A DNA stretch of 64,000 bases, taken from positions 1-64,000 of the forward strand of contig JAADII010000144.1 of assembly GCA_013151415.1 (NCBI GenBank). The letters run 5' to 3'. This DNA is from Chloroflexota bacterium (GTDB lineage Bacteria; Chloroflexota; Anaerolineae; J102). Position numbers and translations under genes: made by a program. Positions 7,881 through 14,717 of this stretch are shown piece after piece; position 1 is the stretch's first letter; each line of letters starts with the position of its first letter. Under the pieces are notes generated by a model that worked only from the letters and a program-made list of their open reading frames with translations, was not told where the DNA came from and did no database searches.

Positions 7881-9791
7881 GCCACCACCTCCCCCATCTC
7901 CGACACGTCATACCCGCCCAACGCGGATACGGCCTGACGGAAATGCTCGCTGCGGATGATCTCCAACATGGGCGCGAGCAAGTCGCTTTCATAATAGGCT
8001 TTGGGAATGATCAATTGATACTTCTCCTCGAACAGGGGAACGAAATCCAGGTCCAGGGCCCGCGCCGCGGCCAGAATGCCCAATCCGCAATCGGCCGCGC
8101 CGCTGGCCACCGCGGCCGCCACGGCCAGATGTGTGAACTCGGCCCGCTCGTAGCCCTGAATCTGGTCGGGATCGATGCCTTTTTGCTTGAGCTGATAATC
8201 GAGTAGCACGCGCGTGCCCGCGCCGCGCTGGCGATTGATGAACACGACATCGGGCCGCGTCAGGTCTTCCAAACTGCGGATGTTCTTGGGATTGCCTTTG
8301 GGCGTGATCAATCCCTGCGTGCGGCCCACGAATCCCAACACGACCACCGGCATGTTGGGTAGATAGCGTTGGATGTAACCGAGATTATACTCGCCCGTTT
8401 CCTCGTCCAACAGGTGCGAACCCGCGAAATGGGCCTCCCCGCGGCGCAAAGCCAGCAGACCGCTAAGCGAACCGACATTGCCCGAGCTGAGTGAACGGTC
8501 GGGACGCTCACGGCGCAATTGATCGGCCAGAAGGTCGAGGGTGAGATCGTGGCTTCCCAGGTGGACAATGGTCTGATCGATGACATGGGGCGGTCTCAAC
8601 AACTCGACCGTCACCCTGTCACCCGCGTTCAACCCCTCGGAAAAGCGGGGGATGTGGGCGATGCCGTCGGCCCGCACCATCGACATGAGCACGCCCGCGC
8701 CGCGCGGCAAGGGCGTGGCCACGACGCGCTCGCCCACCCGCCCAAGTCACGCGCATGAACTCATCCTGGCCCATGGGCGAGAGCACCTTGCGGGTGATGG
8801 TGGCCTCGACCGTGAGCCGCGGCTCGATGGTTTGGCCAACCCAGTGTTGCAAGAGCGGCTTCACCAGCAATTCAAAGGTGATCATGGCGCTGACCGGAAA
8901 GCCGGGGATGCCCACCAAAGGTTTGCCCTGCGCGTGGCCCAACACCACGGGATGTCCGGGCCGAATGGCGATGCCATGCACCACCACTTCGCCCAGGTCC
9001 TCGAAAATGCGGGCCGTGTAGTCCTCGGAACCGGCCGACGACCCTGCGTTGACCACCACCAGATCATGATCTTCCAACGCGGCCGCCACCGCGCGCTTGA
9101 TGGCCTCGTAATCGTCTGCGATCATGGGCAGACGATTCGCATCCGCGCCCCAGTCCTCGGCCATCGCGGCCAGGACGATGGAGTTGAACTCGATGATGTC
9201 GCCCGGTTTCAGCTCGGATCCGGGCCGCACCAGCTCGGTTCCTGTGGGCAGGATGGCGATGCGGGGCCGGCGGTAGACCTGCACGTGGGTGTGACCGCTT
9301 CCCGTGATCGCGCCCAAATCTTGCGGTCGCAGCCGATGATTGGCCGGAACCACCAGTTCGGTGGCCACGATGTCCTCGCCCATGACGCGCACATTGTCCC
9401 AGGGCGGAACCGAGGCCAGGATTTCAATCTCGGGCGCGTCCTCAGGTCCCAGACGTTGCGCCTCTTCGACCGGGATCACCGCGTCGAATCCGTCGGGGAT
9501 GGGATCGCCGGTGTCCACGTAGAGGGCTTGCTGACCGATTTTCAGGCGTTTGGGGCGGGTGAGGGTGGCGCCGGCCGTGTCGGACGCGCGCACCGCGTAG
9601 CCATCCATGGCCGCGGAATGATAGTGCGGAACTGAAATGCGCGCCCACACCGGCGCCGCGGTGACGCGGCCGTTCGCGTCGCCGACGAACACCGACTCCG
9701 CGGGCAATTTGCGCAACGCGCCGACTTGGTTCAGCGCCTCGCGCCAGGCCGATATGGCTTCATCGAGGGGGATGTCGTGGAGATAGGTCAT
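7877..9791 (-). pseudogene. moeA: MoeA molybdopterin molybdotransferase fused to PBP-like domain, interrupted by a frameshift
   Basis: From ATG 9791 the frame encodes a full MoeA core: SAAMDGYAVRASDT, DTGDPIPDGFDAVIPVE, GDIIEFNS, NAGSSAGSEDYT and GIPGFPVSAMITFE. MoeA inserts molybdate into the pterin cofactor. Near the end of MoeA domain IV (RVTWA) the frame is lost within 8732-8743, a run of G triplets on the coding strand. The protein resumes in another frame with VGERVVATPLPRGAG and continues into about 220 residues of the PBP-like domain (PF12727 type) that often follows MoeA. Removing one G restores RVTWAVGERVVATPLP. This is either a true inactivating indel or a base-call error. A GTG at 8737 could start the downstream part separately. 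The downstream nuclease-Tudor gene overlaps by four bases. Confidence 0.8.
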
Positions 9792-9836
9792 TGCGGGAAG
9801 AGGGGGTTTGGGGTAGAATAAGGCGAGGAGGCTATT

Positions 9837-10250
9837 ATGAGTGTTCAAACGATGACCATACAATTGCCATCGGAGCTTTACGAATATCTCGAACGTAGAG
9901 CGAAAAATTCGCGACGTTCGGTGAATGAAGAAGTTGTGGAGGCAATCGCTATCGCTGCTCAGGAAAGGGCGCAACTGTCTCCAGAGATGGAGTCTGTTTT
10001 GGATCAGCTCAATTATATGGACGACGCCACACTTTGGCGCATGGCTCGAAGTCGCCTATCCGAGGAAGAGGCGCGCCGACTAGAGGAATTGAACTGGAAA
10101 CAACAGCGGGAAGGGTTGACGATGGAAGAGGAAGAGGAGCGTGATATGCTGCTCTGGCAATATGATCGTCGTCTCCTGGTGCGTGCGAAAGCTATGGCTC
10201 TGCTCAAAGAACGCGGTCACGACATCAGCGAGTTGCTTGCACCTGTATGA
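9837..10250 (+). CDS. Ribbon-helix-helix-like small protein (putative antitoxin/regulator)
   Basis: 137 residues from ATG 9837, with AGGAGG at 9826-9831. Residues 1-45 (TMTIQLPSELYEYLERRA, then SVNEEVVEAIAIA) match an RHH DNA-binding fold, as in CopG/Arc-type antitoxins. The rest is strongly charged and helical (EEEARRLEELNWKQQ, MEEEEERDML) with no recognised domain. The stop overlaps the start of the HNH gene (ATGA at 10247-10250). This coupling suggests co-regulation or a protein pair. It lies on the plus strand between two minus-strand moeA genes. TTGCGG (9791-9796) and TAGAAT (9814-9819), 17 apart, are a weak promoter candidate, but transcription would start almost at the ribosome binding site. 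Confidence 0.65.
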   Translation: MSVQTMTIQLPSELYEYLERRAKNSRRSVNEEVVEAIAIAAQERAQLSPEMESVLDQLNYMDDATLWRMARSRLSEEEARRLEELNWKQQREGLTMEEEEERDMLLWQYDRRLLVRAKAMALLKERGHDISELLAPV

Positions 10251-10675
10251 GCCCCGGCTATATTTCGGCAAAGTTGCGAGCGCGAGTGCGGGCGCAGGCT
10301 CAGCACCGGTGCGGATATTGCTTGACCCCAGAGGTATTGGTGGGGATGGAAATGGAGATCGATCACATTATTCCTCTGTCATTGGGTGGATCGGACGAAG
10401 AAAGTAATCTTTGGCTTGCTTGTCCTCAATGCAACAGGCATAAAGGCGACCAGGTTTCCGTTGTTGACCCGGTGACGCTTGAATTGGTTCATATATTCAA
10501 TCCGCGCGAGCAAAAGTGGGACGAGCATTTTACATGGTCTCTGAGCGGTGAATATATCCTTGGTTTGACTCCGGTTGGTCGCGCTACTGTAAGCGCATTG
10601 CAACTCAATCGTGCGATACTGGTGGAGGCGCGCCGTTTTTGGGCTCAAGTAGGGCGTCATCCGGCAACTTTTTGA
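10247..10675 (+). CDS. HNH endonuclease
   Basis: 142 residues. Zinc-ribbon cysteines C22-x-x-C25 and C59-x-x-C62 frame the HNH core: D39-H40 (EIDHIIPLSLGG), N54 (SNLWLACP) and N63-R-H65-K-G. All metal and catalytic residues are present, so the enzyme should cut nucleic acid. The C-terminal 75 residues (HIFNPREQKWDEHF and the following hydrophobic segment) are those usually seen in small stand-alone HNH proteins of cyanobacteria and Chloroflexota. Translation is coupled to the RHH-like gene by a four-base overlap. It ends five bases from the convergent moeA stop. It may be the toxin-like half of a pair; no direct evidence for that. Confidence 0.85.
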   Translation: MSPGYISAKLRARVRAQAQHRCGYCLTPEVLVGMEMEIDHIIPLSLGGSDEESNLWLACPQCNRHKGDQVSVVDPVTLELVHIFNPREQKWDEHFTWSLSGEYILGLTPVGRATVSALQLNRAILVEARRFWAQVGRHPATF

Positions 10676-10679
10676 GTCC

Positions 10680-11918
10680 TCATTGATGTAACGTCACCGT
10701 GACCCAGGCGCCCTGTTCGATGCCGAGGCTGTCGAGGGGCACGCGCACGACGCCGTCAGAGTGGACAAGCGTATAGATGAGATTGGACTTGCCGAACACG
10801 GGGGCGGCCCAAAGTTCGTGGTCGCGCGTCTCCAGGCGCACCTGGATGTGGTCTTCGCGGCCCGCGGCGCTGCTGATCTGACGGCTGAGGCGGGCCTGCA
10901 CCTGCGGCTTGAACGCGGCGTGCGGGTCCGCGCCCAGGGCCAGACGGATGGCCGGGCTGACGAAAAGGTCGAAGAGCACCATCGCACTGACGGGATTGCC
11001 GGGCAGGCCGAAGATGGGTTTGCCGTCGGCCACGGCCACAATGGTGGGCTTGCCGGGACGAATGGAGATGCCATGCGCGAGGATGCCCGGTTCGCCCATG
11101 CCGGCGATCACATCCACGCTCATGTCGCGATAGCTCACCGACGAACCCGCGCTCAGGGTGACGATGTCGCATGTCTCTTTGGCGCGGCGCACGGCCTCTT
11201 CCAACGCCTCGCGGCGGTCGGGAATGATGCCGAATGGGACGGGATCGCCGCCCGCGCGCAGGGTCAGGGCCGAGAGCGTGTAGGAGTTGATGTCGCGAAC
11301 CTGGCCGGGGCCGGCGGTTTGATCGGGTGGGATGACTTCGTCGCCGGTGGAGATAATGGCCACGCGCGGGGGTCGCGCGACCGCGATGTCGGTGAGCCCC
11401 AGCGCCAACAGGCCGCCGATGTCCTGCGGCCGCAGACGATGACCCGCGGATAAAATCGGTTCGCCCTTGCGCACATCCTCGCCCACCTGGATCACATTCT
11501 CGCCCACCGCGACCGCGCCCAGCACTTCGATGCTGCGCTCGTCGGCCATCTGCGTGTTTTCGATCATCACCACCGCGTCCGCGCCCGGCGGGATCATGCC
11601 GCCGGTGTGCACGATGGCGGCCTGGCCCACGCGAATTTCGATCTCGGCCCGTTCGCCCATGGGCACTTCGCCCACGATGTCGAGAAACGCGGGCAGGCCG
11701 GGCGACGCGCCGTATGTGTCTTTCGCGCGCACCGCGTAGCCATCGACCGTGGAGCGGGGAAACTCGGGCAGGTCGTGCGGCGCGCGCGGCGCTTCGGCCA
11801 GGAAGCGATCCAGGGCCTGGGTGGTGGGAATGCGTTCGGGTTGCGGTTGCGGTTGGTAGTGCTCGACGAACTGTCGCCAGGCGTCGGCCGGGGTGAGGAC
11901 GTTGAAGAATTCGGTCAT
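10680..11918 (-). CDS. moeA: Molybdopterin molybdenumtransferase MoeA (second copy)
   Basis: 412 residues from ATG 11918, giving MTEFFNVLTPADAW, the usual MoeA N-terminus. Upstream in-frame codons translate repeat DNA and are excluded. Motifs in order: STVDGYAVRAKDT, HTGGMIPPGADAVVMIE, HRLRPQDIGGLLALG, ISTGDEVIPP, VRDINSYTLSA, LSAGSSVSYRD and GLPGNPVSAMVLFD. It transfers molybdenum to adenylylated molybdopterin to make the active cofactor. No PBP-like tail, unlike the gene at 7877-9791. With that gene frameshifted, this may be the only fully intact MoeA of the window. No clear Shine-Dalgarno sequence. Confidence 0.92.
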   Translation of the reverse strand: MTEFFNVLTPADAWRQFVEHYQPQPQPERIPTTQALDRFLAEAPRAPHDLPEFPRSTVDGYAVRAKDTYGASPGLPAFLDIVGEVPMGERAEIEIRVGQAAIVHTGGMIPPGADAVVMIENTQMADERSIEVLGAVAVGENVIQVGEDVRKGEPILSAGHRLRPQDIGGLLALGLTDIAVARPPRVAIISTGDEVIPPDQTAGPGQVRDINSYTLSALTLRAGGDPVPFGIIPDRREALEEAVRRAKETCDIVTLSAGSSVSYRDMSVDVIAGMGEPGILAHGISIRPGKPTIVAVADGKPIFGLPGNPVSAMVLFDLFVSPAIRLALGADPHAAFKPQVQARLSRQISSAAGREDHIQVRLETRDHELWAAPVFGKSNLIYTLVHSDGVVRVPLDSLGIEQGAWVTVTLHQ

Positions 11919-11992
11919 GGGAGGTGATTGTTTAGGGGGTTGCGCGGAGCGTAGTTCGTCGCGCGTGTTGGATAAGTTGTTGCGAGAAGGAC

Positions 11993-12161
11993 TTTTGCAA
12001 ACAGGCGTCACGGGCGGTCGCCCGTTGATACTAATGAAAATCGCTTGCGCCGACCAACGTAGACCAAAGTAGACGATGGGACCATAGGACGAAGAGACCA
12101 TGGCCGAACCTAACCCCATCGTCCTATCGTCTTATGTCTTATCGTCTATTTTCAAAGCAGG
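11993..12161 (+). repeat. Modular intergenic element B
   Basis: Opens with TTTTGCAAACAGGC (11993-12006), then the 7-bp-stem hairpin ACGGGCGGTCGCCCGT (12010-12025). Next is the 41-base block shared with element A (12034-12074), then words of the GACGATGGGACCATAGG type (12071-12102) and their inverted copies (12116-12147). It closes with GTCTATTTTCAAAGCAGG (12144-12161). With the operator-like palindrome and element C it fills the 634-base gap upstream of moeA. I see no credible gene in that gap. Confidence 0.75.
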
Positions 12162-12188
12162 TGACGAAAACGTGATACGCAAGGATTT

Positions 12189-12210
12189 GGCTCGAAAACG
12201 TTTTCAAGCC
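12189..12210. promoter_or_regulatory. LacI/CcpA-like palindromic operator candidate
   Basis: GGCTCGAAAACGTTTTCAAGCC is palindromic except for one symmetric pair. Its core GAAAACGTTTTC with central CG fits the general LacI-family and catabolite-response-element pattern (TGNAANCGNTTNCA) with one deviation. It lies about 270 bases upstream of moeA (minus strand) between two repeat modules. No LacI-family gene is in the window, so the binding protein is unknown. It may also be just another repeat component. Confidence 0.35.
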
Positions 12211-12297
12211 GAAATAGGACGGTTTAGGGCGAAAAATGGGCTTAAATCGGGGTGTTTTTTTGAGCTGATTTGGGATATTTTCCAGGGTTTGAAATCG

Positions 12298-12437
12298 TTT
12301 TCAGAGTAGGCTTCACGGGCGACCGCCCGCTGATACCGATGAAAGGGACGATGGGACCATGGGACGATGAGACCATGGCCAAGCCTCCCCCCATCGTCCT
12401 ATCGTCCATCGTCTATCGTCTATTTTCAAAGCAATCC
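12298..12437 (+). repeat. Modular intergenic element C (GACGATGGGACCATGG word)
   Basis: Starts TTTTCAGAGTAGG (12298-12310), then hairpin CGGGCGACCGCCCG (12316-12329). Several tandem words of the type GACGATGGGACCATGG follow (12346-12378), then their inverted copies built on CCATCGTCC and TATCGTC (12391-12420). The end is TATTTTCAAAGCAATCC (12421-12437). A second hairpin of a different type, GGGCTTGCCC, follows directly. Same order of parts as element B. Confidence 0.75.
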
Positions 12438-12552
12438 AACGGTGGGCTTGCCCGCGCGGAGACGGATAAAAAGGGCCGAAGTCCGGGGACTGGCGACGGG
12501 AGCGGCTGAACCTGGTCTCCGGTCTTCCGTCTCGGGCACCCTCTCTTCCTGC

Positions 12553-12990
12553 TCAGGAGGACTCCGCCGCGCGTAAATAGCGTTCGACGGCGTCGGCGAA
12601 GCGTTCGAAATCGTGCAGATGTCGCTTGAGGATGCCGTAGACCAGAGCGTCATCGATTCTGGCGTAATCGTGCACGACCAGATTACGAAATCCGGCCATT
12701 TTTTGCATTTTGCGGCTGAGATCCGGCGACAGCACGCCCTCCTCCTCGAGCACCTGAAAGCTCTCGCGATAGGTTTCTGCAAGCCGAAAACCGCGTTCAC
12801 TGATGAGCCGCTGACCAATGTCGTGACAGATTTCAATGGCGACTTGCAATGAGCGTTCAATGGCCCTCTTCAACCTAATGTTGTCGCGATATTCATCAAA
12901 ACGGTTGATTCGATCGCGCTCGTTTTTGAGATATGCGATCTCATCCATCAACATGCGCAAGCGTTCGTTGATAATGTCGTTTTCTTTCAC
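12553..12990 (-). CDS. hepT: HepT-type toxin (HEPN RNase)
   Basis: 145 residues from GTG 12990, supported by GGGAGGG about nine bases upstream. All-helical HEPN protein with the R-x4-H-x-Y motif R102-NLVV-H107-D-Y109, the RNase active site of HepT toxins. It also has the typical N-terminus (NDIINERLRMLMDEI) and C-terminal HLHDFERFADAVERYL. In characterised pairs HepT cleaves tRNA or mRNA and is inactivated by MntA, which adds AMP groups to the motif tyrosine. The start lies 50 bases inside the upstream mntA gene, so the pair is translationally coupled on the minus strand. Confidence 0.88.
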   Translation of the reverse strand: MKENDIINERLRMLMDEIAYLKNERDRINRFDEYRDNIRLKRAIERSLQVAIEICHDIGQRLISERGFRLAETYRESFQVLEEEGVLSPDLSRKMQKMAGFRNLVVHDYARIDDALVYGILKRHLHDFERFADAVERYLRAAESS

Positions 12991-13456
12991 CGAATCGACC
13001 CTCCCGGATGTCTTTCCGAAGAACCTGAGTCACGCGATCGTGAAGCATTTTCCAATCATAATAGTGTTTAACCGTGCGCACCTCGAAGTCGATCCGTTTC
13101 TTTTTATCGCCCTCGTATAGAAGATAGCCGTGACGCAAAACCTGAAATTGCAGCAGAATGGGCGCGCGATTGAGGATGATAAGATCGAGCGACTTGCCCT
13201 GTACGAAAGGCTCTATCGCCATTTCCAGTTCCATGCGCCGGTCGAATCGCGCCAGCGCGGCGTCCACATCATCGTCGGCCGCGGGAGCCTGATCCAGCAG
13301 CAAGGCGATGTCCATATCCGAACCAGGCCGCGGCCGACCGGCCGCGTGCGAACCGAACAGATACGCGGCGATGACGTCGGGCTGGGTGCGAAGATGGTCG
13401 CGCAGACCCTCCACATCCAGGCCGGGGATGGTCGCGTCGGCGGGAAGAAAACGCAT
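12941..13456 (-). CDS. mntA: MntA-type nucleotidyltransferase antitoxin
   Basis: 171 residues from ATG 13456; a TTG at 13483 would add nine residues without a better ribosome site. Minimal nucleotidyltransferase fold with G35-S36 (YLFGSHAAGRPRPGSDMDI), D47-x-D49 and the third acidic residue D91 (SLDLIIL), so the enzyme looks active. The tail (EVRTVKHYYDWKMLHDRVTQ) is typical of MntA antitoxins that AMPylate HepT. Upstream position and a 50-base overlap with hepT match the known operon order. Repeat words (13499-13550) lie just upstream. Confidence 0.88.
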   Translation of the reverse strand: MRFLPADATIPGLDVEGLRDHLRTQPDVIAAYLFGSHAAGRPRPGSDMDIALLLDQAPAADDDVDAALARFDRRMELEMAIEPFVQGKSLDLIILNRAPILLQFQVLRHGYLLYEGDKKKRIDFEVRTVKHYYDWKMLHDRVTQVLRKDIREGRFGERKRHYQRTLAHVDG

Positions 13457-13498
13457 GGGCGAGGAGAAGGGTGTAGGATGCAAGGAGCAATACAGAGC

Positions 13499-13550
13499 GA
13501 TGGGAGAGATGGGGAGATGGGAATGAAATCGTCCATCGTCTCATCGTCCC
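13499..13550. repeat. Short inverted word array (GATGGG / CCATCGTC)
   Basis: Left arm GATGGGAGAGATGGGGAG repeats GATGGG-like units; the right arm at 13529-13550 holds the reverse-complement type (GTCCATCGTCTCATCGTCC). The word is the same as in elements B and C, but the hairpin modules and the TTTTCAAAGC ends are missing, so this looks like a bare array. It lies between mntA and the EamA transporter gene. Confidence 0.55.
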
Positions 13551-13594
13551 GAATATTAGCACAAAAGAGCGGATCGGAGCAATGATGTGGCGCT

Positions 13595-14482
13595 TTAGCC
13601 GCTTCCCCGCTGCGCGAGCGCGACGCCGAGCAGGACGAGCAGCCCGCCCGCGGCCTGAACGGGCAACAAGGCTTCATCCAGCAGAAGCCAGGCGAACAAC
13701 GCGGCGATGACCGGTTGCATGAGCAACATGACCGAGGTGAGGGAGGCCGGCAATTGGGCCAGCGAAAACGCGATCAAGCCCTGGCCGGTCGCGTGCACCA
13801 GCCAGGCCAGAGCGAAGAGGATCAGCCAGCCCAACCAGCCGCTCGGCCAAAATGGCTCGCCCGTGATGCGGGTGACGATGAACAACGCGGCCGCGGCCAC
13901 CAACGCGCTGATCAGCATGATGAAACCGGTGTGATAATGCCCGCGCAATTGCTTGATGCTGAGAATGTAGCCCGCATAGAAGACCGCGGTGAGCAGCCCC
14001 AACCCGTCGCCCAGCAACGATCCCCCCTCGCGCCCGGTCGTGGACCACACCATCAATCCCACCCCGGCCAGGGCCGCGGCCAGGCCGATCACGAACAAAA
14101 CGCGGAAACGCTCGCCAAACAGTCGCCACGCCAACAGGCTGACCAATATGGGAGCCATGTTGGGGAAGAAGGTGGCGTTGGCGATGGTGGTCAGCCGAAT
14201 GGACCAATGCCAAACTGTGAGATCGCCGGCAAAGAAGAGGCCGGGAAGCAGCAACCACAGCCAGGCTCGCTTATCCTTGCGCTCGGGCGCGTTTATCGGC
14301 CCGGACGCGCGCATCCACAGCCAAAGCGCGGGCGCGGCCAGCAACATGCGCCAGAAGGCCACGGCAATAGGGCCTACATCGCTGACGCGCACCAAAATAG
14401 GAGCAAAGGCAATGGCGCTCACCCCGGCCAGAACCGCGATGAGCGCCACATGCCGCGCATTGGATTTTCGAACAATGTTCAT
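13595..14482 (-). CDS. EamA/DMT-family transporter
   Basis: 295 residues from ATG 14482, with ten predicted membrane spans in two repeated EamA halves (about 15-150 and 165-293). Family marks include FAPILVRVSDVGPIAVAFWRM in the first half and ASLTSVMLLMQPVIAALFAW with LDEALLPVQAAGG in the second. EamA proteins export metabolites such as amino acids or import nucleotide-linked compounds; the substrate cannot be read from sequence. It lies in the same direction as the mntA-hepT pair, separated by a repeat array, and is probably a separate unit. Confidence 0.85.
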   Translation of the reverse strand: MNIVRKSNARHVALIAVLAGVSAIAFAPILVRVSDVGPIAVAFWRMLLAAPALWLWMRASGPINAPERKDKRAWLWLLLPGLFFAGDLTVWHWSIRLTTIANATFFPNMAPILVSLLAWRLFGERFRVLFVIGLAAALAGVGLMVWSTTGREGGSLLGDGLGLLTAVFYAGYILSIKQLRGHYHTGFIMLISALVAAAALFIVTRITGEPFWPSGWLGWLILFALAWLVHATGQGLIAFSLAQLPASLTSVMLLMQPVIAALFAWLLLDEALLPVQAAGGLLVLLGVALAQRGSG

Positions 14483-14717
14483 AAGTGAATTGTACCTGGT
14501 TTTCCACCAGTCGCCAATCTGTCAAGACGGATTTTCTCGCGGGTCGAGGTGCGATTTGAAGGTTTTCAGGGGCATTGGGGATTGCTTCGGCCTACGGTCT
14601 TGCAATGACCCTTATGAACGCGCCCGTTCATTATTCAGACTTGCAACTCCTGGTTGAATGCACTAAGCTTGACATGATCAATCGGCGCGAGCCCGCATGC
14701 CCCATCGATGATGAACC

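Noticed and set aside
8732-8743. Programmed frameshift element in moeA-PBP
   Set aside because: No slippery heptamer of known type (A-AAA-AAG or similar) and no stimulatory structure is obvious; a single-base indel explains the data more simply. Kept only as an alternative.
8580-9635. Plus-strand open frame of 351 codons opposite moeA-PBP
   Set aside because: Antisense of conserved MoeA codons; no recognisable domain.
11919-12119. N-terminal extension of moeA to an earlier start at 12119
   Set aside because: The added 67 residues translate repeat element DNA; the MoeA family starts at MTEFFNVLTPADAW.
12100-12309. Plus-strand ORF of 69 codons between elements B and C
   Set aside because: It begins inside repeat words and includes the operator-like palindrome; no ribosome site and no similarity to any family.
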